A stretch of DNA of 64,000 nt, taken from assembly GCF_014698965.1 (NCBI RefSeq), contig NZ_JACXAE010000049.1, positions 62,001 through 126,000 of the forward strand. The letters are read 5' to 3'. Numbering within the stretch: the stretch's first letter is position 1; the number at the start of each line of letters is the position of its first letter. The notes under the pieces were generated by a model. It had not been told where the DNA came from. It ran no database searches and saw nothing but the letters and a program-made list of their open reading frames with translations. The stretch is from Iningainema tapete BLCC-T55 (GTDB taxonomy: Bacteria > Cyanobacteriota > Cyanobacteriia > Cyanobacteriales > Nostocaceae). A program made the translations under genes and the position numbers. Below, one piece after another: positions 43,054 through 52,458 of this stretch.

Positions 43054-45255
43054 TTAAACTACGGCAGTAGGAGAAACCACAGGCACGCAAGCGTTGACTA
43101 AAGGTAACAATGGACCTTGTTGCTCTTGCCCATTCACAGCTAAATCACTATGACACAAATAAATTGTTTGTGATACACGAGAAAGCAAATCAGCCAAAAT
43201 TCTTTGCAATCTTTGTTCTTCTGCCTGTTTTTCATCCTCCGCTGTCCAAGGTTCTCCATAGCGATCGCGCAGAAAAAACGGCGCACCGAATAAAGTAGCC
43301 GCACCACCTTTTGCCCACAAAGGTGAACCAGCATCTAGCCAAAAATGCCAACGATGAGATCGTCTACTAGAGCGGTATTGGAAAATAGTTGCCAAGGTAA
43401 CAGCTTTTGCTCTTTGTCCAATGGGACGAACAGGGTAAGGATTGGCAGTAATAGTACCACGTTGCAGCAGTTGTATAAATTCGGCAATTGTATTATGAGG
43501 TACAACCCCCCCACTGTGGGGGGTTTGTTTTAACCTGGTATCAATTTCCCAGTAGTGTTGGGCAGTTTCTAGTAACTCCCGCAGAGCAGCTAATTGATCG
43601 TAAGGGAGATTACTCCCATTCCATAAAAAGCGCTGAATAGTTCTGTCAATTAGAGAAATAGGACTAGGTATCAAACGCATCTCCTGCTGAGTTCGTTGTT
43701 TCTCCAACCACTCTAAAATTTCTCCATAAGCTGTAGTAGCTCCATAACCCAATCTATCCCACCGATCAAAAGCCGTTACTTTGAGTAAGTTGGGATGATC
43801 TGGGTGTGGGACAAAGCAGTAATCTGCTATTAATCCAGCACGTACTGGATCTATGTGGGATTTGGGGATGATATTTTCTCCCTCGTTGTCGAGACGCCCC
43901 ACCGGGGCTTCTCTACCTTCTATTCCCCCACTCAAAACAACTAACATTTCTGCCACTGCATCTCGATTTACCAAACGTCCTAAACCTGGGTAGACAAGTG
44001 CTAGTGTGGTGAGTAATCCGCGAATGAGGGGTGAACTAACTAGGGGACGTTGATCGTTGAGAGATTCTACGGGAATATTTTGCTTGGAGAGGATTTCTAT
44101 CAGGGTGTAACGAGCGATCGCATCTAAACCTGGAGCAATTATCGCTATTTCATCTGGCTGCACTTGATGATTTTTAATTGCGTCAACAATTAGCTCTGCT
44201 GATTGTCGTAAAAGTAGAGCGCGAGAAGTAGTTTGAATTGATTGTACATTGGAAGGTAAACCAGACAAAACGATTTGTTCTGTCAATAGTTCCTCCATTG
44301 GTTGAATTAAACTATTTGCCAAACTAAAAATGGCAGGCTGAGTCAGGGTTTCGCACCGACAACGCGACGCTAACACGGATAGGTAACCGGGGTCGGCGCC
44401 TAGTCCCAAGCGTACTGTACCATCTAAATTGTAGCTAAAAGCCCCTACAGCACCGTTATCTAACAGCAGATCAAATAAGTGACGTGCTACAGCCGGGTAA
44501 TCTTGCACATCATCTGCTAGCACAGCTTGATAACGTTTAGTTAACTGCTGTTGGTAATTTGGTTCTAACAACAAATGTTGGTGATAAAGTTCAGTAACAA
44601 TACCGTAAGTAAGTAATCCTCTTTCTAAGCACCAATTGCGCCACTCTAGTAGTAACGAAGCTAAAAATTCAGGATCTAGATTAGTAGCATCTGGCGTCAA
44701 AGCTTTTGCTAAAACATCGCCAATTTCCTCACTTGGTGTACCGCTATAGGCTGCTAGTTGTAGTAAGTCTAGAATGCGGCGCACTAAGCGGTACTCTGTC
44801 ATGCCTACACGCTGTAATAGTTCTTCGTCTAAGCGATCGCGCCATAGCTTAGTTGCTAATTCCTGCTCAGTTTCTGGACGTAATCTTACCGGAAATTGTG
44901 CTTTTAACTGTAATACCTGAATTAGTACAGGCCAAAATAAAATTACTTCATCCTGAAAAAAACCTAAAGGAGTTTTACAGCGTACTGGATATTTTCCTTG
45001 CGTTGCTGTAACAATTTTATCAGCTAAATCTCGTCGATTTTCTTCATTAGCCGCTAAAATTAACGCTTTTACTTCTATGTGGTGACTATAAAGATAGTTT
45101 CTCACATTTTCACTATTTTTTCTTCTACCATTTTTGTTATACAATAGTTCATTTGCGGAAGTTTCACATCCTATCCATCTACACAACTGATTTACTAACA
45201 CAGATGTTTTACCACTACGGCTAGGACCGATTAACCAAAGTGAATCAGAAACCAC
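43054..45255 (-). CDS. UvrD/AddB-like helicase-fold protein
   Basis: The 733-residue protein starts with a P-loop (WLIGPSRSGKTSVLVNQL, residues 7-24). Superfamily I helicase-like elements follow: YQAVLADDVQDYPAVARHLF is the Walker B equivalent, and ELIVDAIKNHQVQPDEIAII a later motif. It resembles the cyanobacterial recombinase/UvrD-like family, possibly an AddB relative lacking the nuclease. In the C-terminal part a C/G-run palindrome encodes HSGGVVPHN in frame (43503-43525). No AddA partner is adjacent. Confidence 0.75.
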   Translation of the reverse strand: MVSDSLWLIGPSRSGKTSVLVNQLCRWIGCETSANELLYNKNGRRKNSENVRNYLYSHHIEVKALILAANEENRRDLADKIVTATQGKYPVRCKTPLGFFQDEVILFWPVLIQVLQLKAQFPVRLRPETEQELATKLWRDRLDEELLQRVGMTEYRLVRRILDLLQLAAYSGTPSEEIGDVLAKALTPDATNLDPEFLASLLLEWRNWCLERGLLTYGIVTELYHQHLLLEPNYQQQLTKRYQAVLADDVQDYPAVARHLFDLLLDNGAVGAFSYNLDGTVRLGLGADPGYLSVLASRCRCETLTQPAIFSLANSLIQPMEELLTEQIVLSGLPSNVQSIQTTSRALLLRQSAELIVDAIKNHQVQPDEIAIIAPGLDAIARYTLIEILSKQNIPVESLNDQRPLVSSPLIRGLLTTLALVYPGLGRLVNRDAVAEMLVVLSGGIEGREAPVGRLDNEGENIIPKSHIDPVRAGLIADYCFVPHPDHPNLLKVTAFDRWDRLGYGATTAYGEILEWLEKQRTQQEMRLIPSPISLIDRTIQRFLWNGSNLPYDQLAALRELLETAQHYWEIDTRLKQTPHSGGVVPHNTIAEFIQLLQRGTITANPYPVRPIGQRAKAVTLATIFQYRSSRRSHRWHFWLDAGSPLWAKGGAATLFGAPFFLRDRYGEPWTAEDEKQAEEQRLQRILADLLSRVSQTIYLCHSDLAVNGQEQQGPLLPLVNACVPVVSPTAVV
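43503..43525. repeat. C-run/G-run palindrome inserted in the helicase gene
   Basis: AACCCCCCCACTGTGGGGGG followed by TT. It belongs to the same dispersed type as 54241-54275 and keeps the reading frame. Confidence 0.75.
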
Positions 45256-45333
45256 AGACTATCTCCTCGTGGATTTGTGATTATACCTTGTACGTTAACG
45301 TATATTTAAGAGAAACTAAATTAATAATGCTAA

Positions 45334-46668
45334 ATGATTGCTACTATGATACACTCAATATTTAGCCAAAAAATTTATCCCTCCTTACTGGCTACTTACC
45401 ACTGGTATTTACGCACACCAGAGCGTTCGCTGGAGCAAGCTTATAAAGCGGCTTTACAAATTAAGGCAATAGAAGATGAACATTTCGATGGTAATCCTGT
45501 AAGTTCTAATTCTAGATATAGCAGCAGTATGATGGAATATTTCGAGTCCGACTTGAAGAAGCTGCTGAAAAATGTCCGAATGCGGCTGACAGAGTTTAAA
45601 ATAAGTCGTTCCATACTCTACGAGTATAATTTAAGAGCTGCGAGAAAATTTGATATAGAACACCTCAGTCCTAAGTTAATTCTAGATAAGTTGAAGTTCA
45701 TTGATAATATAGTAGCAAAATATACCGATATATATGAAGAAGTGAGTGGTAAAGATTTAATTACTCCTCAAGACACAACAGCAGCAATAACAGTTGTCAG
45801 CAAACCTCAACCGCCAAAACCACAAAATTTTTCTAGAAGAACTTTATATGAACAATCAACAAGAAGTAAAGTGAACACAACAGGGGTACTACCCCGTTCT
45901 ATTTTAGGTACTCTCACTCGTTTGCAAATAGAATTAGACCCGAATGCAGAACAAGACGTTGTACAAAATTTTCGCAAAACACAAAAAAGAACTGTAATAT
46001 CTATTAGGTTTATTTTACTACTAATAATCGTACCTATTCTGACTCACCAACTATCAAAAGCTATGGTAGTAGGACCTGTGGTAGATCATTTTAGACATGC
46101 TGAGGAAGTGTCAGTATTTCTCAACACCGAAATGGAAGAAGAAGCATTGTCAGAATTACAAAGATTTGAAGAGAGAATAAAGTTTGAAAACCTAATTAAT
46201 AAAGTATCTGCACTATCTACTGAGCAAATAGAAATTAAAGTTAAAGAAAAAGCTATTGATATTGCTGAAGAATATCGTCATAACAGCGCCAACGCCATCA
46301 AGAATGTTTTTGCAGATATATTGTCAATTGGTGCTTTTACGTGTCTTTTGCTAGTTAGTAAACGTGAAATCGGTGTGTTGAAGGAATTTTTTGATCATGT
46401 GGTTTATGGTCTGAGTGATAGTGCCAAAGCATTTATTATTATTTTGTTTACAGATATATTTGTAGGGTTCCACTCTCCTCATGGTTGGGAGGTAATTTTA
46501 GAGGGTGTGTCTCGCCATTGGGGTTTACCAGGAAATCATGATTTTATCTTCTTATTCATTGCTACATTTCCAGTGATTTTAGATACAATCTTCAAATATT
46601 GGATTTTCCGCTACTTGAATCGTATTTCTCCTTCGGCAGTTGCTACATACCACAATATGAATGAATAG
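45334..46668 (+). CDS. pxcA: Proton extrusion protein PxcA (CemA homologue)
   Basis: The 444-residue membrane protein has a hydrophilic N-terminal half. A CemA-like C-terminal half follows, with transmembrane segments near 222-240 (ISIRFILLLIIVPILTHQL), 330-345, 368-385 and 410-425, and the conserved HSPHGWEVILEGVSRHWGLP and LDTIFKYWIFRYLNR. PxcA drives light-dependent proton extrusion and supports inorganic carbon uptake. ATG 45346 is an alternative start. Confidence 0.92.
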   Translation: MIATMIHSIFSQKIYPSLLATYHWYLRTPERSLEQAYKAALQIKAIEDEHFDGNPVSSNSRYSSSMMEYFESDLKKLLKNVRMRLTEFKISRSILYEYNLRAARKFDIEHLSPKLILDKLKFIDNIVAKYTDIYEEVSGKDLITPQDTTAAITVVSKPQPPKPQNFSRRTLYEQSTRSKVNTTGVLPRSILGTLTRLQIELDPNAEQDVVQNFRKTQKRTVISIRFILLLIIVPILTHQLSKAMVVGPVVDHFRHAEEVSVFLNTEMEEEALSELQRFEERIKFENLINKVSALSTEQIEIKVKEKAIDIAEEYRHNSANAIKNVFADILSIGAFTCLLLVSKREIGVLKEFFDHVVYGLSDSAKAFIIILFTDIFVGFHSPHGWEVILEGVSRHWGLPGNHDFIFLFIATFPVILDTIFKYWIFRYLNRISPSAVATYHNMNE

Positions 46669-46751
46669 ATGGAGACGCACAGTGGTAAGGTAATGGCGGA
46701 CGGTAACTCGTGCCTACAATAAATGGTAAAAGTATCATTTATGTGCGTGAA

Positions 46752-48017
46752 ATGAAAAATGTACTGAAAATCATCGCTATTAGTTTTCCCGTTATGGCGA
46801 CAATTCTCCTTGTACCCATACACAGATTGGGATATGGAGAACTAAGTCCGCGAGAATGTAGACTGGAAAGATGGCAAATACCAACTTCGGTTCAACAGCA
46901 AGAAACGAAATCGCCTCTGGTATCGATACCATCGTTATTTCCCTGTTGTCAAGGTGATAATTCTTGTTTAGATCAGCAAATCTGGGGTGAAAATAGTCTT
47001 GCACCCGATCAAAAGTCTTTGTTAACATCGATTGAACGTAGTTTGCAATATCTACAAACTAGTGTTGCTGATAGTGCTTATAAAAGGTACAAAGTGGCAG
47101 GCATTACTCGCTTTCGCGTGATTAAAAGTTTACAGCGATTCCGTGAGTTGTTGCTTGTTTCTAAATCTCCAATGGAACTAAATGCAGCTATTGCACAGGA
47201 GTTTGAATTGTACCAGTCTGTAGGGAAAGACTTGAAAGGTTCGGTTTTATTCACAGCTTATTATGAACCAATTTATGCTGCAAGTCGTTTCCCAACACCA
47301 GAATATCGTTATCCTGTCTACCGCTTACCTCCTGATTTGAAATCTTGGCGCAAACCTCATCCTACTAGATTAGAACTAGAAGGAGCAGATGGTTTGCAAG
47401 CGGCAAAAGGTCGATTGCGCGGATTAGAATTGTTTTGGCTACGCTTACGCTTAGAACCATATTTAGCTCAAATCCAAGGTTCTGCTCGACTTGAGCTGAC
47501 CGATGGTACTCAAACTACAATTGGTTATGCGGGTAGTACTGCTTATGACTATAAAAGTATTGGGCGAGAACTAGCGAATGATGGCAAACTACCTTTACAA
47601 GGTATGACTATGCCGATTATTCTCGATTATTTTGATAAACGTCCCCAAGATCTAGATATTTATATTCCCCGTGATCCTAGTTTTGTCTTTTTTCAAGAAA
47701 ATCACGGCGCTCCAGCACAAGGTTCTATCCAGCAGTTACTAACACCAGAGCGCTCCATTGCCACAGATAAGTCTCTGATGCCTCCTGGTGCTCTTGCTTT
47801 GATTCGCGCTAGTTTTCCCTTTGTCAATTCTCGGGGCAAAATGGAGCATCGAGTTGTTAGTCGTTATGTTCTCGATCAAGATACTGGTGGCGCAATTAAA
47901 GGCGCGGGTAGAGTTGATTACTTTTTGGGTGCGGGCAAGGTAGCAGGCTTACGCGCTGGAGTCACTGTCAGTGATGGGCATTTATATTATTTGCTTCTTA
48001 AAGAAAAAATTAAATAA
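46752..48017 (+). CDS. mltA: Membrane-bound lytic murein transglycosylase A
   Basis: The 421-residue protein starts MKNVLKIIAISFPVMATILL with a signal or anchor segment. It has the MltA domain (FTAYYEPIYAASRFP, about residues 175-300) and the C-terminal 3D domain (YVLDQDTGGAIKGAGRVDYF with the conserved Asp residues). It cleaves peptidoglycan, giving 1,6-anhydromuropeptides. The frame is open 14 codons upstream to a GTG, but ATG 46752 gives a clean signal peptide. Confidence 0.92.
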   Translation: MKNVLKIIAISFPVMATILLVPIHRLGYGELSPRECRLERWQIPTSVQQQETKSPLVSIPSLFPCCQGDNSCLDQQIWGENSLAPDQKSLLTSIERSLQYLQTSVADSAYKRYKVAGITRFRVIKSLQRFRELLLVSKSPMELNAAIAQEFELYQSVGKDLKGSVLFTAYYEPIYAASRFPTPEYRYPVYRLPPDLKSWRKPHPTRLELEGADGLQAAKGRLRGLELFWLRLRLEPYLAQIQGSARLELTDGTQTTIGYAGSTAYDYKSIGRELANDGKLPLQGMTMPIILDYFDKRPQDLDIYIPRDPSFVFFQENHGAPAQGSIQQLLTPERSIATDKSLMPPGALALIRASFPFVNSRGKMEHRVVSRYVLDQDTGGAIKGAGRVDYFLGAGKVAGLRAGVTVSDGHLYYLLLKEKIK

Positions 48018-48359
48018 AAATAGCACTTAAAATGATATTCTAATTTATTTACCCAAATTCACGTAGAGACTTAGTTTGCTCGCGTCTCTACATCTACGAG
48101 TTTTTTGGGTTGGAACCACAAAACTTATTTCTCGTCATACGTAATTGTCGTTAACCAAACTAAAAGCAATCAACCTCCTTTACAGAGGTTAATAACCAAA
48201 CTTATTTAAGTTTTCTTCTTCCCATCAAAGTTTTAGCCAATCTCCTGCATAAATCAGAAATCACGTCCCTATAGTTTGTATATATCTGTATTCTTACTTA
48301 AGTAAGTTGCTGAATTGTATTCTGACGATACATTGAGATGAAAATCAGGGGGATTATCA
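48018..48359. other. Gap with a GTAGAGAC repeat, otherwise no gene
   Basis: A degenerate GTAGAGAC repeat lies at 48063-48091 just after mltA. The rest is AT-rich; no RNA gene is apparent. The promoter of the PIN gene should lie near 48290-48350. Confidence 0.5.
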
Positions 48360-48809
48360 GTGATCAGAATCTTAGTCGATGCTGACCTAATACTAGAAGC
48401 TTTGATGAATCGAAATGGAGTTGTAGGTGACATTAACCAATTGTTAGATAGAGTACATCCACTCATCCAAATGCACGTAACGGATATTGGTTGGCAAAAA
48501 ATTTACACTTATGCAAGCCGTTTACGAAACACAAATATTGCTGAGGTAGTAATTGATTGGTTAAAAGAAAAAATCCAAGTTTGTTCTGTAGATCAAAACA
48601 TACTACAACAAGCACGTTTGTCTCCTCTCAAGGATTTTGAATCTGCTGTAGAATTAATGTGTGCTAGTTACGAAGAACTTGATGCGATTGTGACTCACAA
48701 TCAAGATGATTTTGCCGAAGCTCCTAGTAAGTTTTGGATTTGGTCTGCATCAGAATTGTGGATGCGTGCGAATTTAGAAAGTCAGTTCAAAGCAACCAGA
48801 TACAGTTAA
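48360..48809 (+). CDS. PIN-like protein, solitary
   Basis: The 149-residue protein starts at GTG (MIRILVDADLILEALMNR). It shows the PIN pattern: Asp in VDADLI, Glu in ESAVELMCA, Asp/Asn in DAIVTHNQDDF. No antitoxin gene is next to it, unlike the PIN pair at 21 kb. In cyanobacteria such modules also occur fused to large signalling proteins. A free-standing ribonuclease toxin or a remnant are both possible. Confidence 0.72.
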   Translation: MIRILVDADLILEALMNRNGVVGDINQLLDRVHPLIQMHVTDIGWQKIYTYASRLRNTNIAEVVIDWLKEKIQVCSVDQNILQQARLSPLKDFESAVELMCASYEELDAIVTHNQDDFAEAPSKFWIWSASELWMRANLESQFKATRYS

Positions 48810-48871
48810 GTAGTAGGTCACAGCGAAAATAAGACTACCATTCTTAATAATGTATAACACCATTAATCAGG

Positions 48872-49366
48872 CTAATGTACAGATAAATCTAAAGTATAAT
48901 TTATAATACCGTTTCCACTTGTTTGTTGGGAAACATTGGTATCAGGACTGCTTAACTCTAAACTAACAGAAGACGATACCGGAGCATAACGAGCAGAAAT
49001 TTGCACTTTATGCTCTCCTTTAGAGAGTAATGGTGATAAATTAATTTCTTCTTGATTGTTGGTAAATCGTTTCACTACCCTACCATTTACGGTAATTTCA
49101 CCACTTAATTGGCTACCAGAAGTATTAATCCTTAAGATGTGGGGTTGTCTGAGATCATCAGCACTTAAGGTAACAGCGCTGTGTTGATATCCTGAAGAAT
49201 CACTGGAGGAACGCTGACTAGAAAATACAGTTGAATTATTCATATCATCACTACTGCTTTCTGTGTGAACAGAAGTTTGGCTACTTGAAGCAATATTCTC
49301 AGTACAAGCTGTGGTTAAACTAACTACACAAGCTATACAGCAAGCAAACAATAATTTAGTTTTCAT
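48872..49366 (-). CDS. Predicted lipoprotein, Ser/Thr-rich
   Basis: The 164-residue protein has a lipoprotein signal (FACCIACVVSLTTAC, lipobox LTTAC). A Ser/Thr/Asp-rich linker (about 25-65) follows, then a beta-sandwich-like domain (LRINTSGSQLSGEITVNGR, INLSPLLSKGEHKVQISARY). No family recognised. It is in the same direction as the array of small exported proteins upstream of it and could be its outer-membrane-associated member. Confidence 0.75.
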   Translation of the reverse strand: MKTKLLFACCIACVVSLTTACTENIASSSQTSVHTESSSDDMNNSTVFSSQRSSSDSSGYQHSAVTLSADDLRQPHILRINTSGSQLSGEITVNGRVVKRFTNNQEEINLSPLLSKGEHKVQISARYAPVSSSVSLELSSPDTNVSQQTSGNGIINYTLDLSVH

Positions 49367-49495
49367 GGCTCAATTTAGATAACAGCAGGTATGGAAACCC
49401 ACCTGCTGAATACTAGTAAAAAATTAAAGCTAGCTCCAAGGGAGAAAACCCTAACTGCTGCCATAATCTAACTATAGATTATTCTATCAAATCCG

Positions 49496-49544
49496 CCTAG
49501 AAATTTATTTCTAGGCTAATAGCTCAAGTAAGCTTTAGCTTACT
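49496..49544. repeat. Mosaic palindrome pair (modules C and B)
   Basis: CCTAGAAATTTATTTCTAGG (49496-49515), the linker TAATAGCTCA, then AGTAAGCTTTAGCTTACT (49527-49544). Located between the lipoprotein gene and the exported-protein array. Confidence 0.88.
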
Positions 49545-49617
49545 AAGAGTATTTTTCAGTCAGGTGTCTTGTGACTTTAGCTATTAGCCCTTACTTTCGT
49601 CAAGGCGTACTTTAAAC

Positions 49618-49989
49618 CTATCTTCTGCGGCTAGGAAGACCTGGTACATCTACTTGAACGTTGACTGGTACTTTAATATGTGGACTTCTCACACCAGTGG
49701 GGTTGTAACCACCACGAAGGTTTTGATTGCTATTGCGAATTTGTTGAATTCGACCACCAACAGCAGTTTGAGTACCTACGTTGGTAGCATTGTTACCATA
49801 GCAATTTTTGTCAATGTTCTGATTCACATTGTTAACTTGTCGAGCTGGTTTACCACGTTCGCGAAGTGCTACTTGTACGTTAACATCAGTTGCTACGCAG
49901 GCAGCTTTGGCAGAAGGTGTGAGTGAAGGAACGAAAGATGATACAGTTGCTAGAGAAAATAAGCTTACAGAAAGTAACTTAAAGTTCAT
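49618..49989 (-). CDS. Exported small protein, array member 7
   Basis: The 123-residue protein has a signal peptide (LSVSLFSLATVSSFVPSLTP...AKA). Its Asn/Gln-rich mature part contains VNNVNQNIDKNCYGNNATNV and IQQIRNSNQNLRGG, with two or three Cys and a basic end (GLPSRRR). The spaced NQ and GN pairs recall the repeats of the other array members, but it is not a close paralogue. It starts 9 bases downstream of the preceding gene's stop and is probably co-transcribed with it. Confidence 0.75.
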   Translation of the reverse strand: MNFKLLSVSLFSLATVSSFVPSLTPSAKAACVATDVNVQVALRERGKPARQVNNVNQNIDKNCYGNNATNVGTQTAVGGRIQQIRNSNQNLRGGYNPTGVRSPHIKVPVNVQVDVPGLPSRRR

Positions 49990-49998
49990 GTCTATTTC

Positions 49999-50349
49999 CT
50001 ATTGACAGATTGTTGTACTTGTCGCAGTTTGAGTGCGATTAATTGTTGAGCGAGAACGTAGAGTACTAGTGCGTTTAGTCCCAGTTGCTCTGCAGACAAC
50101 GGCAGTTCTTCCCGGATATTTCAAAACCCGATATGCACCATTTTTGCGCAGGCGCACGCTTGCAGGAGTGCGATTAGGAACAATTACTGCTCTTGGTTGA
50201 GCGTTTTGCACTTGGATATCACCGTCTTGATCTATCGTTAATCTAACGTTGTCAGTTTCTAGGTCTATCTCACCAGCAGAAGCAATTCCCACAGGTAAAA
50301 CTAATAGAGCAGAGATGGTAAATAGCGAAATGGATTTTTTGGTGAGCAT
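49999..50349 (-). CDS. Exported small basic protein, array member 6
   Basis: The 116-residue protein has a signal peptide (LFTISALLVLPVGIASAG) and then a short acidic beta-like stretch (EIDLETDNVRLTIDQDGDIQ). A long Arg/Thr/Ser-rich tail with two Cys follows. No family recognised. It differs from the Gln-repeat paralogues but shares size, orientation and export signal. Together with the next gene (9-base gap) it forms a pair. Confidence 0.72.
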   Translation of the reverse strand: MLTKKSISLFTISALLVLPVGIASAGEIDLETDNVRLTIDQDGDIQVQNAQPRAVIVPNRTPASVRLRKNGAYRVLKYPGRTAVVCRATGTKRTSTLRSRSTINRTQTATSTTICQ

Positions 50350-50515
50350 GGCTTTAGTCTCCCTATTAGAGGAAAAAACCGATTTTTTAGCAATTCTTGC
50401 TAGGAAATCGGTAAAACCTATAATTGCTAATTGCTATTTTTTTAGTTATTTACTCTTAAAAATTGGCAATTTCGCAATATTTTCCCGCTAATACTTTTGA
50501 CTATTTTCAACTCGA

Positions 50516-50851
50516 TTAGCGACGATATTTAGCTGCATCAATTTGACGCTGGACGTTGCGCTGTATAGCTTCTTGGCGAGATTGATTGCCAACACCGTAT
50601 ACTCCTGCATCTTGATTAATTATCTGAAGGTTATCTGCTCTTTGCCTACCTGTTTTCTTGTATCGTCCAGAGCTAGATTGATTTTGAGTACTGTATTGTT
50701 GACCTCTTTGACTGGAAGAGTTGTTGTAACCACTAACAGTATTGTTTTGATTCAAAATTTGTACGTTGCTGCCATCTTGTCCAGCGAAGGCAGTGCTTGG
50801 AGCAACAATCAATGCAGCAGCTAATAAACCAAAAGCGTGAATTTTTTTCAT
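50516..50851 (-). CDS. Exported NQ-repeat protein, array member 5
   Basis: The 111-residue protein has a signal peptide (FGLLAAALIVAPSTAFA). Two repeats share the pattern QI(L/I)NQ-x4-V-x-G-x2-N-x-S: NVQILNQNNTVSGYNNSSSQ and LQIINQDAGVYGVGNQSRQ. A Tyr/Arg-rich linker and basic tail (AAKYRR) complete it. The repeat pattern resembles both the close paralogues upstream and, loosely, curlin repeats. No Cys. Confidence 0.78.
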   Translation of the reverse strand: MKKIHAFGLLAAALIVAPSTAFAGQDGSNVQILNQNNTVSGYNNSSSQRGQQYSTQNQSSSGRYKKTGRQRADNLQIINQDAGVYGVGNQSRQEAIQRNVQRQIDAAKYRR

Positions 50852-50923
50852 GTTTTTTACCAGGTTAGTTGAGTAGGATAAATTGGTTTTTTGCCAAAAC
50901 CAGCGTTGTTTAAGTTTATGTGC

Positions 50924-51277
50924 TTAGTAGCGGTAACCACCTTTTCTTTGCTGATATTGCTTCTGAATAGTATTGGTTTCGGAAGTTTGACCAGTTACGT
51001 TATCACGACCTACATTTACACCATATTGGTCGGTAACTGAATTGGAGCCAGCAGTTTGATTACCACCACGATTGTATGTACCAACACCACTTTTCTTCAG
51101 TTGTTCTTGAACAGTATTGGTGATGGAAGATTGACCAGTGGTGTTACCAACGCCCTTGTTTACACTGGATTGATTGGTAATACTTTCGCTACCTGCAACT
51201 TGATCGGCTATTGCTGCAGTGGGTGCAATTAATAAACCAGCAGCTAGTAAACCGAAGGTGAAAAAATTCTTCAACAT
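50924..51277 (-). CDS. Exported Gln/Asn/Ser/Thr-repeat protein, array member 4
   Basis: The 117-residue protein has a signal peptide (FGLLAAGLLIAPTAAIA) followed by two repeat blocks: ITNQSSVNKGVGNTTGQSS and VTDQYGVNVGRDNVTGQTS, each ending NTVQEQ or NTIQKQ. A basic linker (LKKSGVGTYNRGG) separates them, and the tail is QQRKGGYRY. The upstream leader CAGGTCTAAAAATATG is shared with members 1 and 2. Function unknown; a self-assembling surface protein is inferred only from the repeat style. Confidence 0.82.
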   Translation of the reverse strand: MLKNFFTFGLLAAGLLIAPTAAIADQVAGSESITNQSSVNKGVGNTTGQSSITNTVQEQLKKSGVGTYNRGGNQTAGSNSVTDQYGVNVGRDNVTGQTSETNTIQKQYQQRKGGYRY

Positions 51278-51402
51278 ATTTTTAGACCTGATGAGTTGTG
51301 TGTTTTGAATTTGGTTGAGTTGGGTGATAGATATAGGCGATCGCCTATATCTATGTTTGGTAGTTCCCCTGGTTGGGGTAAGACGACTTCATATCTGTGT
51401 GT

Positions 51403-51774
51403 TTAGTAACGGCACAGAGAACCAGCAACTTTCTTATTAACTTGTTGCTGAATAGTGTTGGTAGATGAAGATTGACCAGTTGTGTTACCGTAACCTCTGT
51501 TGTAACTAGATTGCTCGGTAACAGAACTAGAAGCAGCAGTTTGGCTACCAGAATCGTAACCACCACACAAAGCACTATTACCGCCTCTCTTGTATTGCTG
51601 CTGGATGGTGTTGGTGGTGGAAGATTGACCGGTGGTGTTACCGTAACCTTTGTTGACGCTGGTTTGAGTGGTAACGCTGCTGCTACCTGCAACTTGATCT
51701 GCCAGAGCAGCACCAGGAGCAATCATTAAACCAGCAGCCAATAAACCAAAAGCAAAAGACTTTTGCAAAAACAT
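51403..51774 (-). CDS. Exported repeat protein with cysteines, array member 3
   Basis: The 123-residue paralogue has a signal peptide (FGLLAAGLMIAPGAALA) and two blocks: VTTQTSVNKGYGNTTGQSS and VTEQSSYNRGYGNTTGQSS. Unlike its siblings it has one Cys in the linker (SALCGGYDSG) and one in the tail (AGSLCRY), which could form a disulfide or cross-link molecules. The leader before its ATG is diverged. The minus-strand frame at 51351-51722 is a shadow. Confidence 0.82.
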   Translation of the reverse strand: MFLQKSFAFGLLAAGLMIAPGAALADQVAGSSSVTTQTSVNKGYGNTTGQSSTTNTIQQQYKRGGNSALCGGYDSGSQTAASSSVTEQSSYNRGYGNTTGQSSSTNTIQQQVNKKVAGSLCRY

Positions 51775-51979
51775 ATGTTTAGATCTGGTTAGTGATTTGT
51801 TTGTTGGTAGATCACCCGATCAAAGCAAAGTTGCTCTTAATACCTTTAACCAAATATTTTAGGTCTTAAAGCGTAAAGTTGGGGACTTTGCAAAAATTTT
51901 TTACTTATACACCGGGTTTTTCACATTTATATGTGATCAATTGTGGTATGCACCCCGGTTATTCCCCTGTTATGCTCAA
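51775..51979. other. 205-base spacer inside the exported-protein array
   Basis: The spacer between members 3 and 2 is AT-rich with a near-palindromic CACATTTATATGTG at about 51919-51932. It may hold a separate promoter for members 3 to 7. No ORF. Confidence 0.35.
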
Positions 51980-52357
51980 TTAGTAACGACGGTAGCGACC
52001 GTTGCGACCAACTGTGTTAGCAACTTGCTTTTGAATGGTATTGGTTTCAGAAGTTTGACCAGTTACGTTATCACGACCTCTGTTGTAGCTAGATTGATTT
52101 GTCACTGAATTAGCTCCAGCAGTTTGGCTACCAGGATTACTACGACGAACGTAACCTCTATTAGCACCACTCTTCTTAATTTGTTGTTGAACAGTGTTGG
52201 TGATGGAAGATTGACCGGTGGTGTTACCGTAACCTTTGTTAACACTTGATTGATTGGTATAGCTGCTGCTACCTGCAACTTGATCCCCTGCCAAAGCTGC
52301 AGTAGGAGCAATCATCAAACCAGCCAATAAACCGAAAGCAAGAGACTTCTTCAACAT
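51980..52357 (-). CDS. Exported Gln/Asn/Ser/Thr-repeat protein, array member 2
   Basis: The 125-residue paralogue has a signal peptide (FGLLAGLMIAPTAALAG), block 1 YTNQSSVNKGYGNTTGQSS, the basic linker KKSGANRGYVRRSNPG, block 2 VTNQSSYNRGRDNVTGQTS, and an Arg/Tyr tail (GRNGRYRRY). Strongly similar at protein and DNA level to member 1, so it arose by recent tandem duplication. Shares the conserved leader before ATG. Confidence 0.83.
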   Translation of the reverse strand: MLKKSLAFGLLAGLMIAPTAALAGDQVAGSSSYTNQSSVNKGYGNTTGQSSITNTVQQQIKKSGANRGYVRRSNPGSQTAGANSVTNQSSYNRGRDNVTGQTSETNTIQKQVANTVGRNGRYRRY

Positions 52358-52458
52358 ATTTTTAGACCTGATTGATTAGTTGTGTGTTTTGGAGAGACGC
52401 GAGGAAGATCGCGTCTGTACTAGATAGATTCAGCTGCGATCCAAGCTGCGGCAAAAGT

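Noticed and set aside
51351..51722. 123-residue Leu/Val-rich minus-strand frame
   Set aside because: Out-of-frame shadow of the array member at 51403-51774. The latter has a signal peptide and paralogues.
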